Positions 35,500 to 43,431 of a stretch of DNA of 64,000 bases are shown here, piece after piece (positions within the stretch are counted from its first letter, which is position 1; each line of letters starts with the position of its first letter). The stretch lies in assembly GCF_000017565.1 (NCBI RefSeq), contig NC_009719.1:434001-498000 (forward strand), written 5' to 3'. Both the position numbers and the translations under genes were made by a program. The notes below the pieces were generated by a model. It searched no databases. It had not been told where the DNA came from and worked only from the letters and a program-made list of their open reading frames with translations. Source of the DNA: Parvibaculum lavamentivorans DS-1. Lineage in GTDB: Bacteria > Pseudomonadota > Alphaproteobacteria > Parvibaculales > Parvibaculaceae.

Positions 35500-37011
35500 G
35501 TGAAGTTCTGTGCGCGATGGATCGTCTTGCCGTTCGTGCTCGTTCTTGGCGGCTGCGTGGCCGTGCCGGACTGGCGCGCCGAAGCACCCATGGCCGACGC
35601 GCAATGTCTCGCTCTTCTCACGGATATGGATGAAGCCGTCGCCGCGCATGATGTCGGCGACGCCGGTGCCGCCCGCATAAAGACATTCCCCTGGCTCCGC
35701 ATCGACCGCTTCCTCGCCAGCTTTCGCCATGAGCTCTCCGCCCCCGGCGCCTTCGAGGATTGGGTAAGCCACCTCCGCTGGCTGGACGCAAGGGCGCGCG
35801 AGATCGAAGCCTCGAACTTGCCGCTGGATGCGCGCATGTCGCTCGCCGCTCGCCACGCCACCGATCCGGAATCCCTCGCCGGCGCCGCCAATCGCTGCGG
35901 CGATCTATTGTTGCAAACCGAAGTCCTGGAAGGCCCGCTGAAAACGCGCGATGCCCTTGTCCGCGCCGCCGTCGCACCCAGCCATTACAATCAGTGGCAG
36001 CGCGCCATCGGCCTCTACCCGCTGACAAATCTCGGCGCTGCCATCGGTTATGGCCGCTGGAAAGATGAAAACCTCGGCCCCTTCGCGCGGGATTTCGCCG
36101 CCGCTGCCCCGTCCGAAAGCACGGTTGTCTACGTGCCGGCGGCGGCCATGGAGGAGGGCGGCGTCTCCGCCCTTGTCCGCGCCGCGCCGCGCTCCGCCCT
36201 CGGCCTGCCGAAATTCTCGGCGGATGAAGTGGCCCGTCTCGCCGCCGCCTTCGCACCGGTCTTTGAAATCGAGACGCAAAGCGACGACGACCGTCTCGGC
36301 TCGCCTTTTTGGCAGCGCGAAGGAGGCGAGCTCCTGCCAGCTATCGATGTCTCGCGCCCCGCCGCCACCACGCGCCTCGTCTACACCCGCTTCGAGGGCA
36401 GGGTGCTGCCGCAACTCGTCTACACGGTCTGGTTTCCGGCGCGCCCCCTGCAGGGAAGCTTCGATCTTCTCGGTGGCCGCATCGACGGTTTCATCTGGCG
36501 CGTGACGCTCGATGAAGAGGGTGAACCGCTCATCTATGACGCGATCCATGCCTGCGGCTGCTATCACATGTTCTTCCCCGTCGCGCCCTTGCGCCGCGTG
36601 CCCGTGCCGGAGGACCGCGACATGCGTGAGGCGCCTCTGGTGCCGAAAGCCGCGCCGCGTCTCGCCCCCGGCGAGCGTATCCATCTCCGCCTTGCCGCCG
36701 TCAGCCATTACCTGCTCGATCTCGGCGTGCGGCACCCGGCCTCCACACCCTCCACCTACGAACTCCAATCCGACCGGGCATCCCCCGCCTTCGGCGAACG
36801 GTCCCTGCCTCTGCCGGAAGGCGGCCGCCGCAGTTTCTATGGGCCCACAGGAATCGTGCCGCATACGGAGCGTCTCGAACGCTTCACCCTCTGGCCGCTC
36901 GGCATCGAAAGCCCCGGCGCCATGCGCCAATGGGGCACCCATGCCACCGCCTTTGTCGGCGAGCGTCATTTCGACGATCCCTTCCTCTTCGACAAGGCCT
37001 TCGCGCGATGA
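35500..37011 (+). CDS. Large lipoprotein of unknown function
   Basis: A 503-residue protein starting MKFCARWIVLPFVLVLGGC, a lipoprotein signal with Cys19. The mature part has a helical N-terminal half and, toward the C-terminus, a strand-rich region with HACGCYHMFFPVAPLRRVPV, whose Cys-x-Cys and His residues could bind metal. The GTG at 35500 was chosen for its AGGGG upstream. It overlaps the next TPR gene by ATGA, so the two proteins probably act together at the cell envelope. I do not recognise the family. Confidence 0.82.
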   Translation: MKFCARWIVLPFVLVLGGCVAVPDWRAEAPMADAQCLALLTDMDEAVAAHDVGDAGAARIKTFPWLRIDRFLASFRHELSAPGAFEDWVSHLRWLDARAREIEASNLPLDARMSLAARHATDPESLAGAANRCGDLLLQTEVLEGPLKTRDALVRAAVAPSHYNQWQRAIGLYPLTNLGAAIGYGRWKDENLGPFARDFAAAAPSESTVVYVPAAAMEEGGVSALVRAAPRSALGLPKFSADEVARLAAAFAPVFEIETQSDDDRLGSPFWQREGGELLPAIDVSRPAATTRLVYTRFEGRVLPQLVYTVWFPARPLQGSFDLLGGRIDGFIWRVTLDEEGEPLIYDAIHACGCYHMFFPVAPLRRVPVPEDRDMREAPLVPKAAPRLAPGERIHLRLAAVSHYLLDLGVRHPASTPSTYELQSDRASPAFGERSLPLPEGGRRSFYGPTGIVPHTERLERFTLWPLGIESPGAMRQWGTHATAFVGERHFDDPFLFDKAFAR

Positions 37012-37832
37012 TCGCCCTCCGCGCCCTTCTCTTGTTCGCGGCAGTGCTCGCCGCCGCTCCCGCGCTCGCCTTCGATCGCGGCCTTGCCGAGGCACAGGCG
37101 GCCTTTGACAGCGGCGCCTTCGCCCGCGCCGCCATGCTCGCCCGCAGGCTGCAGACCGGCGAGGGCGACGCGCTCGCCTCGCGGGCGGAAATGGTGCGGG
37201 GTGATTTCGGCGCCGAGGGCGATGCGCGCCTCGTCCGTTTCGAGGCGGCATTGCGCGATGGCCGCCGTGCCGTCGCGCGCGCGCCCGAAAGGCCCGAGAC
37301 GCATCTCGCGGTCGCCGTCGCGCTCGGCCTCGTCGCCCGCCGCGAAGGCAGCATGGCCGCGCATTTCACGGGCATGGCCACGGAAGCCCGCGCCCATATC
37401 GACAAGGCGCTTGCCCTCAACCCGGACAATGCCTGGGCCCATGCCGCGCTTGGCGGCTGGCATCTCGAAATCGTCCATGCCGGCGGGCCCCTTGGCGGCG
37501 TCGTCTATGGCGCATCCGCTGATGAAGGCATCGCCGCCTATGAGCGTGCCCTCGCGCTTGATCCCGCCAATATGTCGATTGCCTGGCAATATGCCTTCCA
37601 GCTCGCGGGCTTCGGCACCACCGCCAAAACCGCCCGCGCCGGGGAACTGCTCGCGGAAATCGCCGGGCGCGAGCCGGCTACGGCGCTGGAAAAGCTGCTG
37701 CGTGATGCGGCGCTGGAATTGAAACAGGCGCTCGACGCGAACGACATGGCCGCCGCCTCCCGCATCGTCGCCCTGCGGCTTGGCCGCGCGGCACCGCCCG
37801 CACAGGCGCCGGCCCCAACAGGCAAGAGATGA
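37008..37832 (+). CDS. Secreted TPR-repeat protein
   Basis: A 274-residue protein with signal peptide MIALRALLLFAAVLAAAPAL, cleaved near ALA-F. It carries TPR-like helical repeats: ARAHIDKALALNPDNAWAHAAL and later AYERALALDPANMSIAWQYA are clear units. It is translationally coupled to the upstream lipoprotein gene (ATGA overlap), so it is a likely periplasmic scaffold for that lipoprotein. The C-terminal end is a Pro/Ala-rich tail. The pair is otherwise uncharacterised. Confidence 0.85.
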   Translation: MIALRALLLFAAVLAAAPALAFDRGLAEAQAAFDSGAFARAAMLARRLQTGEGDALASRAEMVRGDFGAEGDARLVRFEAALRDGRRAVARAPERPETHLAVAVALGLVARREGSMAAHFTGMATEARAHIDKALALNPDNAWAHAALGGWHLEIVHAGGPLGGVVYGASADEGIAAYERALALDPANMSIAWQYAFQLAGFGTTAKTARAGELLAEIAGREPATALEKLLRDAALELKQALDANDMAAASRIVALRLGRAAPPAQAPAPTGKR

Positions 37833-37834
37833 GC

Positions 37835-38479
37835 CTACTGGCTCGCCCAGATGATGCGCGCCATCCAGACGATCTCTTCCGGCTTCAGCGACCGGTCCTC
37901 GTAAGCCGGGTTCAGCGATTGCAGGTCGATCCGCGTCGCCGTCTTCCGCGCCAGCACCTTCGCCATCACCTCGTCCCCCGCCGTCTTCACGACCACGCGG
38001 TCGCCGCGCCTTATTTCCGCGCCCGGCGACACGACGATGATGTCGCCCGCCCGGTAGAACGGCTCCATGCTGTCGCCGCTCACTTCCAGCGCATAGGCGT
38101 GCTCATCCTTGAAATCGGGAAACGCCACTTCCTCCCAGCCGCTCCCGACCGGAAATCCCGCATCGTCGAAAAAGCCGCCGCGTCCCGCCTGTGCCAGCCC
38201 GATCAGCGGCACATGGCGCTGCGGCGTGAACGCGACCTCGCCATCCGCCACCAGCACCAGAAAATCCTCCAGCGACGAGCCGGTTGCATCGAGTATTCGC
38301 GCCAGGCTCTCGGTGTTCGGCCAGCGTGGCCGTCCCGCCGCCGTCACGCGTTTCGATTTGTTGAAGGTCGTGGGGTCGAGTCCCGCCGCCTTGGCAAGCC
38401 CCGAGGCTGTCAGTCCGTGCCGCCCCGCCAGCGCGTCGATCGCCGCCCAGAGGCGGTTGTGGGAAAGCTTGCGGGGCAT
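37835..38479 (-). CDS. S24-family (LexA-like) transcriptional regulator
   Basis: A 214-residue protein with an N-terminal helix-turn-helix (LTASGLAKAAGLDPTTFNKS) and a C-terminal S24 peptidase-like domain. The catalytic Ser is in EVSGDSMEPFYRAGD and the Lys in VVKTAGDEVMAKVL; the likely self-cleavage Ala-Gly is in LAQAGRGG. It resembles CI/LexA-type repressors that self-cleave on signal, although it is too diverged to assume RecA control. It converges with the TPR gene and is divergent from the DUF952 gene; the interval between them carries a 10-base inverted repeat. Confidence 0.9.
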   Translation of the reverse strand: MPRKLSHNRLWAAIDALAGRHGLTASGLAKAAGLDPTTFNKSKRVTAAGRPRWPNTESLARILDATGSSLEDFLVLVADGEVAFTPQRHVPLIGLAQAGRGGFFDDAGFPVGSGWEEVAFPDFKDEHAYALEVSGDSMEPFYRAGDIIVVSPGAEIRRGDRVVVKTAGDEVMAKVLARKTATRIDLQSLNPAYEDRSLKPEEIVWMARIIWASQ

Positions 38480-38514
38480 CGGACTGAATGAATTCCTGTC
38501 GGCGGGGGCGGGAC

Positions 38515-38575
38515 ATGGGAATCATGCCATAGGCCGCGGCCCCCCGCACCCCGGAATTGCGGATTTGATTCCCAT
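38515..38575. promoter_or_regulatory. Inverted repeat pair between the S24 regulator and the DUF952 gene
   Basis: ATGGGAATCA (38515-38524) and its exact reverse complement TGATTCCCAT (38566-38575) are 41 bases apart in a 140-base divergent intergenic region. Each arm contains a GANTC site (GAATC, GATTC), the CcrM methylation target. Candidate roles are paired operator half-sites for the S24 regulator's autoregulation, or methylation-linked GcrA control. Confidence 0.55.
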
Positions 38576-38619
38576 CCGCCGCCTTGTCGGCCCCCGCCCG
38601 CGCCGCTAGAGTGCGCCCC

Positions 38620-38976
38620 ATGCCGCCCGATTCCAGCCTCATCTACAAGATCGTGAGCCAGCATGAATGGCTCGCCGCCGAGGCCGAGGGCCATTTCATC
38701 GGCTCCGCCGTCGATATCGACGACGGCTACATCCATTTTTCGACCTCCACCCAGGCGCGCGAAACCGCCGCCCGCCATTTCGCCGGCCGCCACGGCCTCC
38801 TTCTCGTCGCGGTCGAGGTGGCGGCGCTTGGCGAGGCGCTGAAATGGGAGCCCTCGCGCGGCGGCGCTCTCTTCCCGCATCTCTACGACGTCCTGCCCCT
38901 CCACGCCGTCCGCCGCGTCGATGTGCTCCCCGTGGATGAGGACGGCACACACCTCTTTCCCTCGATGGAAGACTGA
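38620..38976 (+). CDS. DUF952 family protein
   Basis: A 118-residue DUF952 protein, a small alpha/beta family distantly related to glutathione S-transferase-like or ADP-ribosyl-type folds, function unknown. The family signature SAVDIDDGYIHFSTSTQA is clear, and a conserved WEPSRGGALFPHLYDVL stretch follows. It lies head-on to the S24 regulator and its stop abuts the pyrD ATG, so it shares the pyrD transcript. Many Alphaproteobacteria have this DUF952-pyrD order. Confidence 0.88.
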   Translation: MPPDSSLIYKIVSQHEWLAAEAEGHFIGSAVDIDDGYIHFSTSTQARETAARHFAGRHGLLLVAVEVAALGEALKWEPSRGGALFPHLYDVLPLHAVRRVDVLPVDEDGTHLFPSMED

Positions 38977-40023
38977 ATGGACCTCTTCCCGCTCGCCCGC
39001 CCGCTGATGAGCCTGATGGACCCCGAAACCGCGCATGGTCTCACGCTGCGCGCGCTGCGCCTGGGCCTCGGCCCCACCCGGCGTGCGCCGGACCCGGTCT
39101 CCCTCGCGATAGACCTTTTCGGCCTCCATTTTGAAAACCCGCTCGGCATCGCCGCCGGCTTCGACAAGAACGGCGAGGTGCCAGATGCCATGCTCGCCAT
39201 GGGCATGGGCTTCGCTGAGGTCGGCACGGTCACGCCCCTGCCGCAGCCCGGCAATCCGCGCCCGCGCGTCTTCCGCCTGCCGGTTCACCGCGCCGTCATC
39301 AACCGTCTGGGCTTCAACAATCAGGGCCACGCCGCCCTGAAGAAGCGCCTCCTCGCGCGCCGCAAGCGCCCCGGCATCCTCGGCGTCAACATCGGCGCCA
39401 ACAAGGACGCGGCGGACCGCATCGCCGATTACGAGGCGGGCATCCGCGCCTTCGAGGGGCTGGCGAGCTATTTCACCGTCAACATTTCCTCGCCCAACAC
39501 GCCCGGCCTCCGCGCCCTGCAGAACAAGGCGGAGCTGCAAAACCTCGTCGCCCGCGTCCTCGCCGCGCGCAAGGGCAAGACGCCCGTCCTCCTGAAGATC
39601 GCGCCGGATCTCAACGCCGAAGAACTCGGCGACATCGCCGAAGTCGCCCTTGAGCAGGGCCTCGACGGCCTCATCGTCTCCAACACGACCATCGCGCGCG
39701 AAGGCCTCGTCTCCGGCGTCAATGCGAATGAAACCGGCGGCCTCTCCGGCGCACCGCTCTTTCCCATGTCCACAGCCGTGCTGCGCGACATGTACCGCCT
39801 CACCGGGGGCCGTCTGCCGCTTGTCGGCGTCGGCGGCATCTCCTCCGCGGACGATGCCTATGCGAAAATCCGCGCCGGCGCCTCGCTGGTGCAGCTTTAT
39901 TCCGCGCTCACCTATGACGGCCCGCCGCTTGTCGCCCGCATCAAGCAGGGCCTCGCCGCGCGCCTCGCCGCCGATGGCTTCGCGCATCTGAAGGATGCCG
40001 TCGGCGCGGATGTAAACCTCTAG
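38977..40023 (+). CDS. pyrD: Dihydroorotate dehydrogenase (quinone), class 2
   Basis: A 348-residue membrane-associated flavoenzyme that oxidises dihydroorotate to orotate in pyrimidine synthesis, passing electrons to quinone. The N-terminal helix pair typical of class 2 precedes the barrel. Diagnostic stretches are GIAAGFDKNGEVPDAM, INRLGFNNQGHAALK, the catalytic-Ser loop ISSPNTPGLRALQ, and VGVGGISSADDAYAKI. GGAAG of the preceding gene end acts as its ribosome binding site. arsC follows by 8 bases. Confidence 0.96.
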   Translation: MDLFPLARPLMSLMDPETAHGLTLRALRLGLGPTRRAPDPVSLAIDLFGLHFENPLGIAAGFDKNGEVPDAMLAMGMGFAEVGTVTPLPQPGNPRPRVFRLPVHRAVINRLGFNNQGHAALKKRLLARRKRPGILGVNIGANKDAADRIADYEAGIRAFEGLASYFTVNISSPNTPGLRALQNKAELQNLVARVLAARKGKTPVLLKIAPDLNAEELGDIAEVALEQGLDGLIVSNTTIAREGLVSGVNANETGGLSGAPLFPMSTAVLRDMYRLTGGRLPLVGVGGISSADDAYAKIRAGASLVQLYSALTYDGPPLVARIKQGLAARLAADGFAHLKDAVGADVNL

Positions 40024-40031
40024 GAGCGAAA

Positions 40032-40382
40032 ATGCCGAAACCCACCATCTATCACAATCCGCGCTGCTCCAAGTCGCGTCAGACCCTCGCGCTGCTGGAG
40101 GAAAACGGCCACGCGCCGCTCATCGTCGATTATCTGAAAGCGCCGCCTTCCGCCGCCGAGCTTCAGTCGATCCTGAAAAAACTGAAGATGAAACCGCGCG
40201 ACCTGATGCGGAAGGGCGAAGCCGCTTACAAGGACCTCGGCCTCGACAATGAAAAACTCACGGTTGAAAAACTCATCCGCGCCATGGTCGAAAACCCGAT
40301 CCTGATCGAGCGCCCCATCGTCGTCATGGGCGCCAAGGCGAAAATCGGTCGCCCGCCCGAAAGCGTGCTGGAGATTCTCTGA
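40032..40382 (+). CDS. arsC: Arsenate reductase (glutaredoxin-type, ArsC)
   Basis: A 116-residue thioredoxin-fold protein. The catalytic Cys12 lies in HNPRCSKSRQT, and the RPIVVMGAKAKIGRPPE stretch is the family C-terminal signature containing the Arg that contacts arsenate. It reduces arsenate to arsenite using glutathione and glutaredoxin. No arsB, arsR or acr3 gene is nearby, so a general redox role is also possible. Perfect ribosome binding site (TAGGAG). Its stop is 3 bases from that of the convergent MATE gene. Confidence 0.92.
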   Translation: MPKPTIYHNPRCSKSRQTLALLEENGHAPLIVDYLKAPPSAAELQSILKKLKMKPRDLMRKGEAAYKDLGLDNEKLTVEKLIRAMVENPILIERPIVVMGAKAKIGRPPESVLEIL

Positions 40383-40385
40383 GGC

Positions 40386-41702
40386 TCACGCCAGCGCCCG
40401 CCTCAGTCGCGGATAGTAAAATCCGAGCGACGCCGCCCGCATCAGGTTGAAGCCCGCAAGCGCCGCCCACAGCCCGTGATTGCCGTAAGGCAGCAGCAGC
40501 CACCAGAGCGTCAGGAACAGCGCGCTCGATGCCAGCGCCGCGTTCCGCATCTCGGTCCCGCGTGTCGCGCCGATGAATATCCCGTCGAGCTGGTAGCACC
40601 AGACCGACAGCACCGGCAGCAGCGCCGCCCAGAAGAGATAGACCCGCGCCGCCGCGCGCACTTCCTCATCGATGGTGAGGAAGTCGATGACGAAACCGCC
40701 AGACGCGAAAATCCCGAGCGACAATGTACACGCGATCCCCGCCGCCCAGGCGGTCGAAAGCCGCGCCGAAAGATCGAAATCCTCGCGGCTGCGCGCGCCG
40801 AAAGCCTTGCCCACCAGCGCCTCGGCGGCCAGCGCGAAACCGTCGAGAAAGAAGGCGCTCACCGTCACGAATTGCAGCAGGATCGAATTGGCGGCCAGCG
40901 TCACCGCGCCCGCCTCGGCGCTCTTCGCCGTGAACCACGCGAAGGAAAACATCAGCACGATGGTGCGGATCATGATGTCGCGATTGACCGCGACCGTCCG
41001 CGCCAGCCGCGCCGCATCGAGGAGCCGCGCCCGCGTCCATTGCCCCGGATAGAACCGCAAATGCCGCGCCGCCACCGCAAGCCCGGCAAGCGCCGCCGCC
41101 ACTTCCGCGATCAGCGTTCCCGCCGCAATCCCCGCCACGCCCCAGCCGAGCCCCAGCGCCAGCGCGATGTTGAAGAAGATGTTGACGAGGTTGAGGAACA
41201 CCTGCAGCGCCAGCGCGATATTCGCGCGCCCGAGCCCGATGAACCATCCGACCAGCGCATAATTCGCCAGCGCAAAAGGCGCGCTCCATATGCGGATGTC
41301 GAAATAGACGCGCGCGAGGCTCTCCACTTCCTCTCTGCCGTCGAGCAGTGCGAAAGCGGCAAAGCCTATCGGCCATTGCATGAGGATCAGCGCCGCGCCC
41401 ACCGCCCCGGCAATCAGCAGCGCCCGCCCGAGCGAAGCGCGGATTTCCTCGCCATCCATCGCGCCCAGCGCCTGCGCGGTAAGCCCCGTCGTCCCCATGC
41501 GCAGAAAGCCGAAGGTCCAGTAGACCATGGTGAAGATGAGCGCGCCGATGGCCACCGCGCCGATATATTTCGGATCGCCCATCCGCCCCATCACCGCCGT
41601 ATCGGCAATGCCGAGCAGCGGCGTCGAGATGTTGGAAATGACGATGGGAATGGCGATGGCAAGAACCTTGCGATGGTTCACCCGCGCCGCCGCCTCGCTC
41701 AT
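40386..41702 (-). CDS. MATE family efflux transporter (DinF-like)
   Basis: A 438-residue membrane protein with about 12 transmembrane segments in two homologous halves. The family stretch NISTPLLGIADTAVMGRMGD begins the first half and a corresponding ILLQFVTVSAFFLDGFALAAEALVGKAFG lies in the second. MATE proteins exchange cations for drugs or toxic metabolites. It overlaps the upstream thioesterase gene by ATGA, making a three-gene unit (thioesterase, thioesterase, MATE). The substrate is unknown; the operon context suggests a CoA-derived aromatic or fatty acid. Confidence 0.92.
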   Translation of the reverse strand: MSEAAARVNHRKVLAIAIPIVISNISTPLLGIADTAVMGRMGDPKYIGAVAIGALIFTMVYWTFGFLRMGTTGLTAQALGAMDGEEIRASLGRALLIAGAVGAALILMQWPIGFAAFALLDGREEVESLARVYFDIRIWSAPFALANYALVGWFIGLGRANIALALQVFLNLVNIFFNIALALGLGWGVAGIAAGTLIAEVAAALAGLAVAARHLRFYPGQWTRARLLDAARLARTVAVNRDIMIRTIVLMFSFAWFTAKSAEAGAVTLAANSILLQFVTVSAFFLDGFALAAEALVGKAFGARSREDFDLSARLSTAWAAGIACTLSLGIFASGGFVIDFLTIDEEVRAAARVYLFWAALLPVLSVWCYQLDGIFIGATRGTEMRNAALASSALFLTLWWLLLPYGNHGLWAALAGFNLMRAASLGFYYPRLRRALA

Positions 41703-42136
41703 GATGTGGTCGTGTCGTCCGCCGCCTGCAGCAGGAAGTGACCATGCGCCGCCGCGATGGGCCGCGAGCGGTCATCCTGCCAGGCTTCCGCGCGCACCGT
41801 CGCCACGCGCCGCCCCTGCTTCGTTATTTCCGCCCGGCCGTAAGTATCCACCGGCTTGCCGGAGCGCAGATAGTCGATGGTAAGGCCGATGGGTTTTGGC
41901 AGCGGCCCCGCGCCGCCCTCGAAGGCAAGCTGCGCAATCGCCGTTGTCTCGAGAAAGGCGCCGATCACGCCGCCATGCAGCGCCGGCAGCACCGGATTGC
42001 CGATAAGCTGTTGCGAAAAATGCAGCACCGTCGTCACCTCATTGCCGCGCTGGTCCACGGTAATGCCGAGATAGCGCGCATAGGGGATCGCCTGCATCAG
42101 CGCGTTGATGTCCGCCTTGCCCTTCGTCTCGCTCAT
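41699..42136 (-). CDS. PaaI-type hotdog thioesterase (first copy)
   Basis: A 145-residue hotdog-fold thioesterase. The conserved LHGGVIGAFLETTAIAQL carries the HGG-x-hydrophobic motif with catalytic acidic residue (Glu) typical of PaaI-like acyl-CoA thioesterases. It is in the middle of the MATE operon, with four-base overlaps at both ends. It hydrolyses acyl-CoA, probably medium-chain or phenylacetyl-type substrates; the exact substrate cannot be read. Confidence 0.9.
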   Translation of the reverse strand: MSETKGKADINALMQAIPYARYLGITVDQRGNEVTTVLHFSQQLIGNPVLPALHGGVIGAFLETTAIAQLAFEGGAGPLPKPIGLTIDYLRSGKPVDTYGRAEITKQGRRVATVRAEAWQDDRSRPIAAAHGHFLLQAADDTTTS

Positions 42137-42657
42137 GCCGCGCCCCCCTTGTTCTTCGCCAGCAGTTTCATCGCCTCGTCCGCGGCGTCCGGCGATACCG
42201 GCATCGGCGCCGCCCGGTTCGCGCCCAGCATGAAAGTGCCGACGCAGGTGGCGATGGGGTCTTCCTCATCCGTGTGATAGGCCGTGCCGCGCACAAAGGC
42301 GATGTTCTTCGTCACCTTGTAGCAATGCGTATGCGCCATCAGGTCGAGCTTCGGCGTCGCCGGCTTCATGTAGTCGATCCGCAGGTCGAGCGTCGCAATG
42401 GACATGCGCTCCGGCAGCGCAAGCTGCACCGCGATGCCGCAGGCATTGTCGAGCAGCGACGTGATGACGCCGCCATGGATCACACCCGTCTCCGGATTGC
42501 CGATCAGCTTTTCCGCGTAGGGAATGGAAAGCCAGGCCTGTCCCCGCTTCGCATCGGCAACGGTAAGCCCGATCGCCTTCGCATGCGGCACATGCTCGAT
42601 CAGCACATTCTTCATCAGCTCGATATGTTCGGGTTTGAAGTCGTCGTCGGCGGCCAT
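42133..42657 (-). CDS. PaaI-type hotdog thioesterase (second copy)
   Basis: A 174-residue hotdog thioesterase with the same HGGVITSLLDNACGIAV motif, in which the catalytic acid is Asp. It is only distantly similar to the neighbouring copy, so the two probably work on different acyl-CoAs or as a hetero-oligomer. The ATG at 42657 has GAGGAA just upstream; the frame stays open to 42891 through a repeat element. It is the first gene of the MATE operon and overlaps the next by ATGA. Confidence 0.9.
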   Translation of the reverse strand: MAADDDFKPEHIELMKNVLIEHVPHAKAIGLTVADAKRGQAWLSIPYAEKLIGNPETGVIHGGVITSLLDNACGIAVQLALPERMSIATLDLRIDYMKPATPKLDLMAHTHCYKVTKNIAFVRGTAYHTDEEDPIATCVGTFMLGANRAAPMPVSPDAADEAMKLLAKNKGGAA

Positions 42658-42728
42658 GTTTCCTCGCTCGCTACGCTGTTCTAATAGCGCCACGCCGCCG
42701 CGCCAAGTCAACCCGCTTTTCTCTACCC

Positions 42729-42780
42729 ACCCTCCCCTTGGGGGAGGGTCAAAATTCGTCTGCGAATTTTGGGGCGGGGC
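42729..42780. repeat. CCCTCCCC three-arm palindromic repeat (copy A)
   Basis: CACCCTCCCC-TTGGGGGAGGG, then a perfect inner hairpin AAAATTCG-TCTG-CGAATTTT (42751-42770), then GGGGCGGGG. The C-run can pair with either flanking G-run. This copy lies directly upstream of the thioesterase operon. Related copies lie at 45671, 51221 and 51324, with a remnant at 56155. Confidence 0.85.
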
Positions 42781-42881
42781 GCGGCGCAAACGCTTCACAC
42801 ATCGTAATATTTCCTTCTCGCCGCCCGCTTGCATCGCCCCGCTCCGGCGCGCAACAATGGTAACAGGAGGAGCGAAAGACC

Positions 42882-43349
42882 ATGCTGACAATCGAAGGCG
42901 GCCTTACCGTTCTGAAGGATATGGAGGTGCTTGCGGCGCCGCTGCCCGCGCTCCTCTCCTATTGGGAAAGCAAGCGGGCGGGCCGTCTCATGCCGGCACC
43001 CTCCGACATCAACCCGGTCGAAATCCCGCGCCTGCTTCCCTTCCTCACCATCGCGGACGTCACCTATGATCCGCTCGATTTCCGCTATCGCCTCGTCGGC
43101 ACCCGGATCGTCGAGATGACCGGCGTCGATCGCACCGGCCGCTCCCTGCGCGAAGGGCATGAAGGTGAAAGGCTGGAAGAACGTCTCGCCGGGCTCCGCG
43201 ACATGCTTCGCTCGCCGGCGCCCATCGCCTTTTCCGGCCGCTTTGATTGGCTCGGCCGCGACTACCGCCGATTCGAATGCATCCAGCTGCCGCTCTCATC
43301 GGATGGCGAAAGGATCAGCCGCCTTGTCGCAGCGTATGCCTTCCCTTGA
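42882..43349 (+). CDS. PAS-domain protein (single domain)
   Basis: A 155-residue protein made of a single PAS-like domain (PAS_5 type). The core is MPAPSDINPVEIPRLLPFL followed by DFRYRLVGTRIVEMTG and a FDWLGRDYRRFECIQLPL strand pair. No output domain is fused, so it must act through a partner. AGGAGGA lies upstream at good spacing. It precedes the FMO gene by about 80 bases in the same direction but no operon link is proven. The ligand is unknown. Confidence 0.85.
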   Translation: MLTIEGGLTVLKDMEVLAAPLPALLSYWESKRAGRLMPAPSDINPVEIPRLLPFLTIADVTYDPLDFRYRLVGTRIVEMTGVDRTGRSLREGHEGERLEERLAGLRDMLRSPAPIAFSGRFDWLGRDYRRFECIQLPLSSDGERISRLVAAYAFP

Positions 43350-43431
43350 GCCTCATGCAGCGGCGCTTTCTGGCTCCATGCGGCATCTTCCTGTAGCCTC
43401 GTTCCATTGAAATTTCACACTGGAGTTCGTC

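Noticed and set aside
36000-36400. Long minus-strand frames over the 35500-37011 lipoprotein gene
   Set aside because: They read as basic low-complexity sequence with no family motifs; the plus-strand gene has a lipobox, a ribosome binding site and a coupled partner.
43350-43431. Promoter motifs between the PAS gene and the FMO gene
   Set aside because: The only -35/-10-like hexamers have wrong spacing, so no promoter was called, although one is likely needed.
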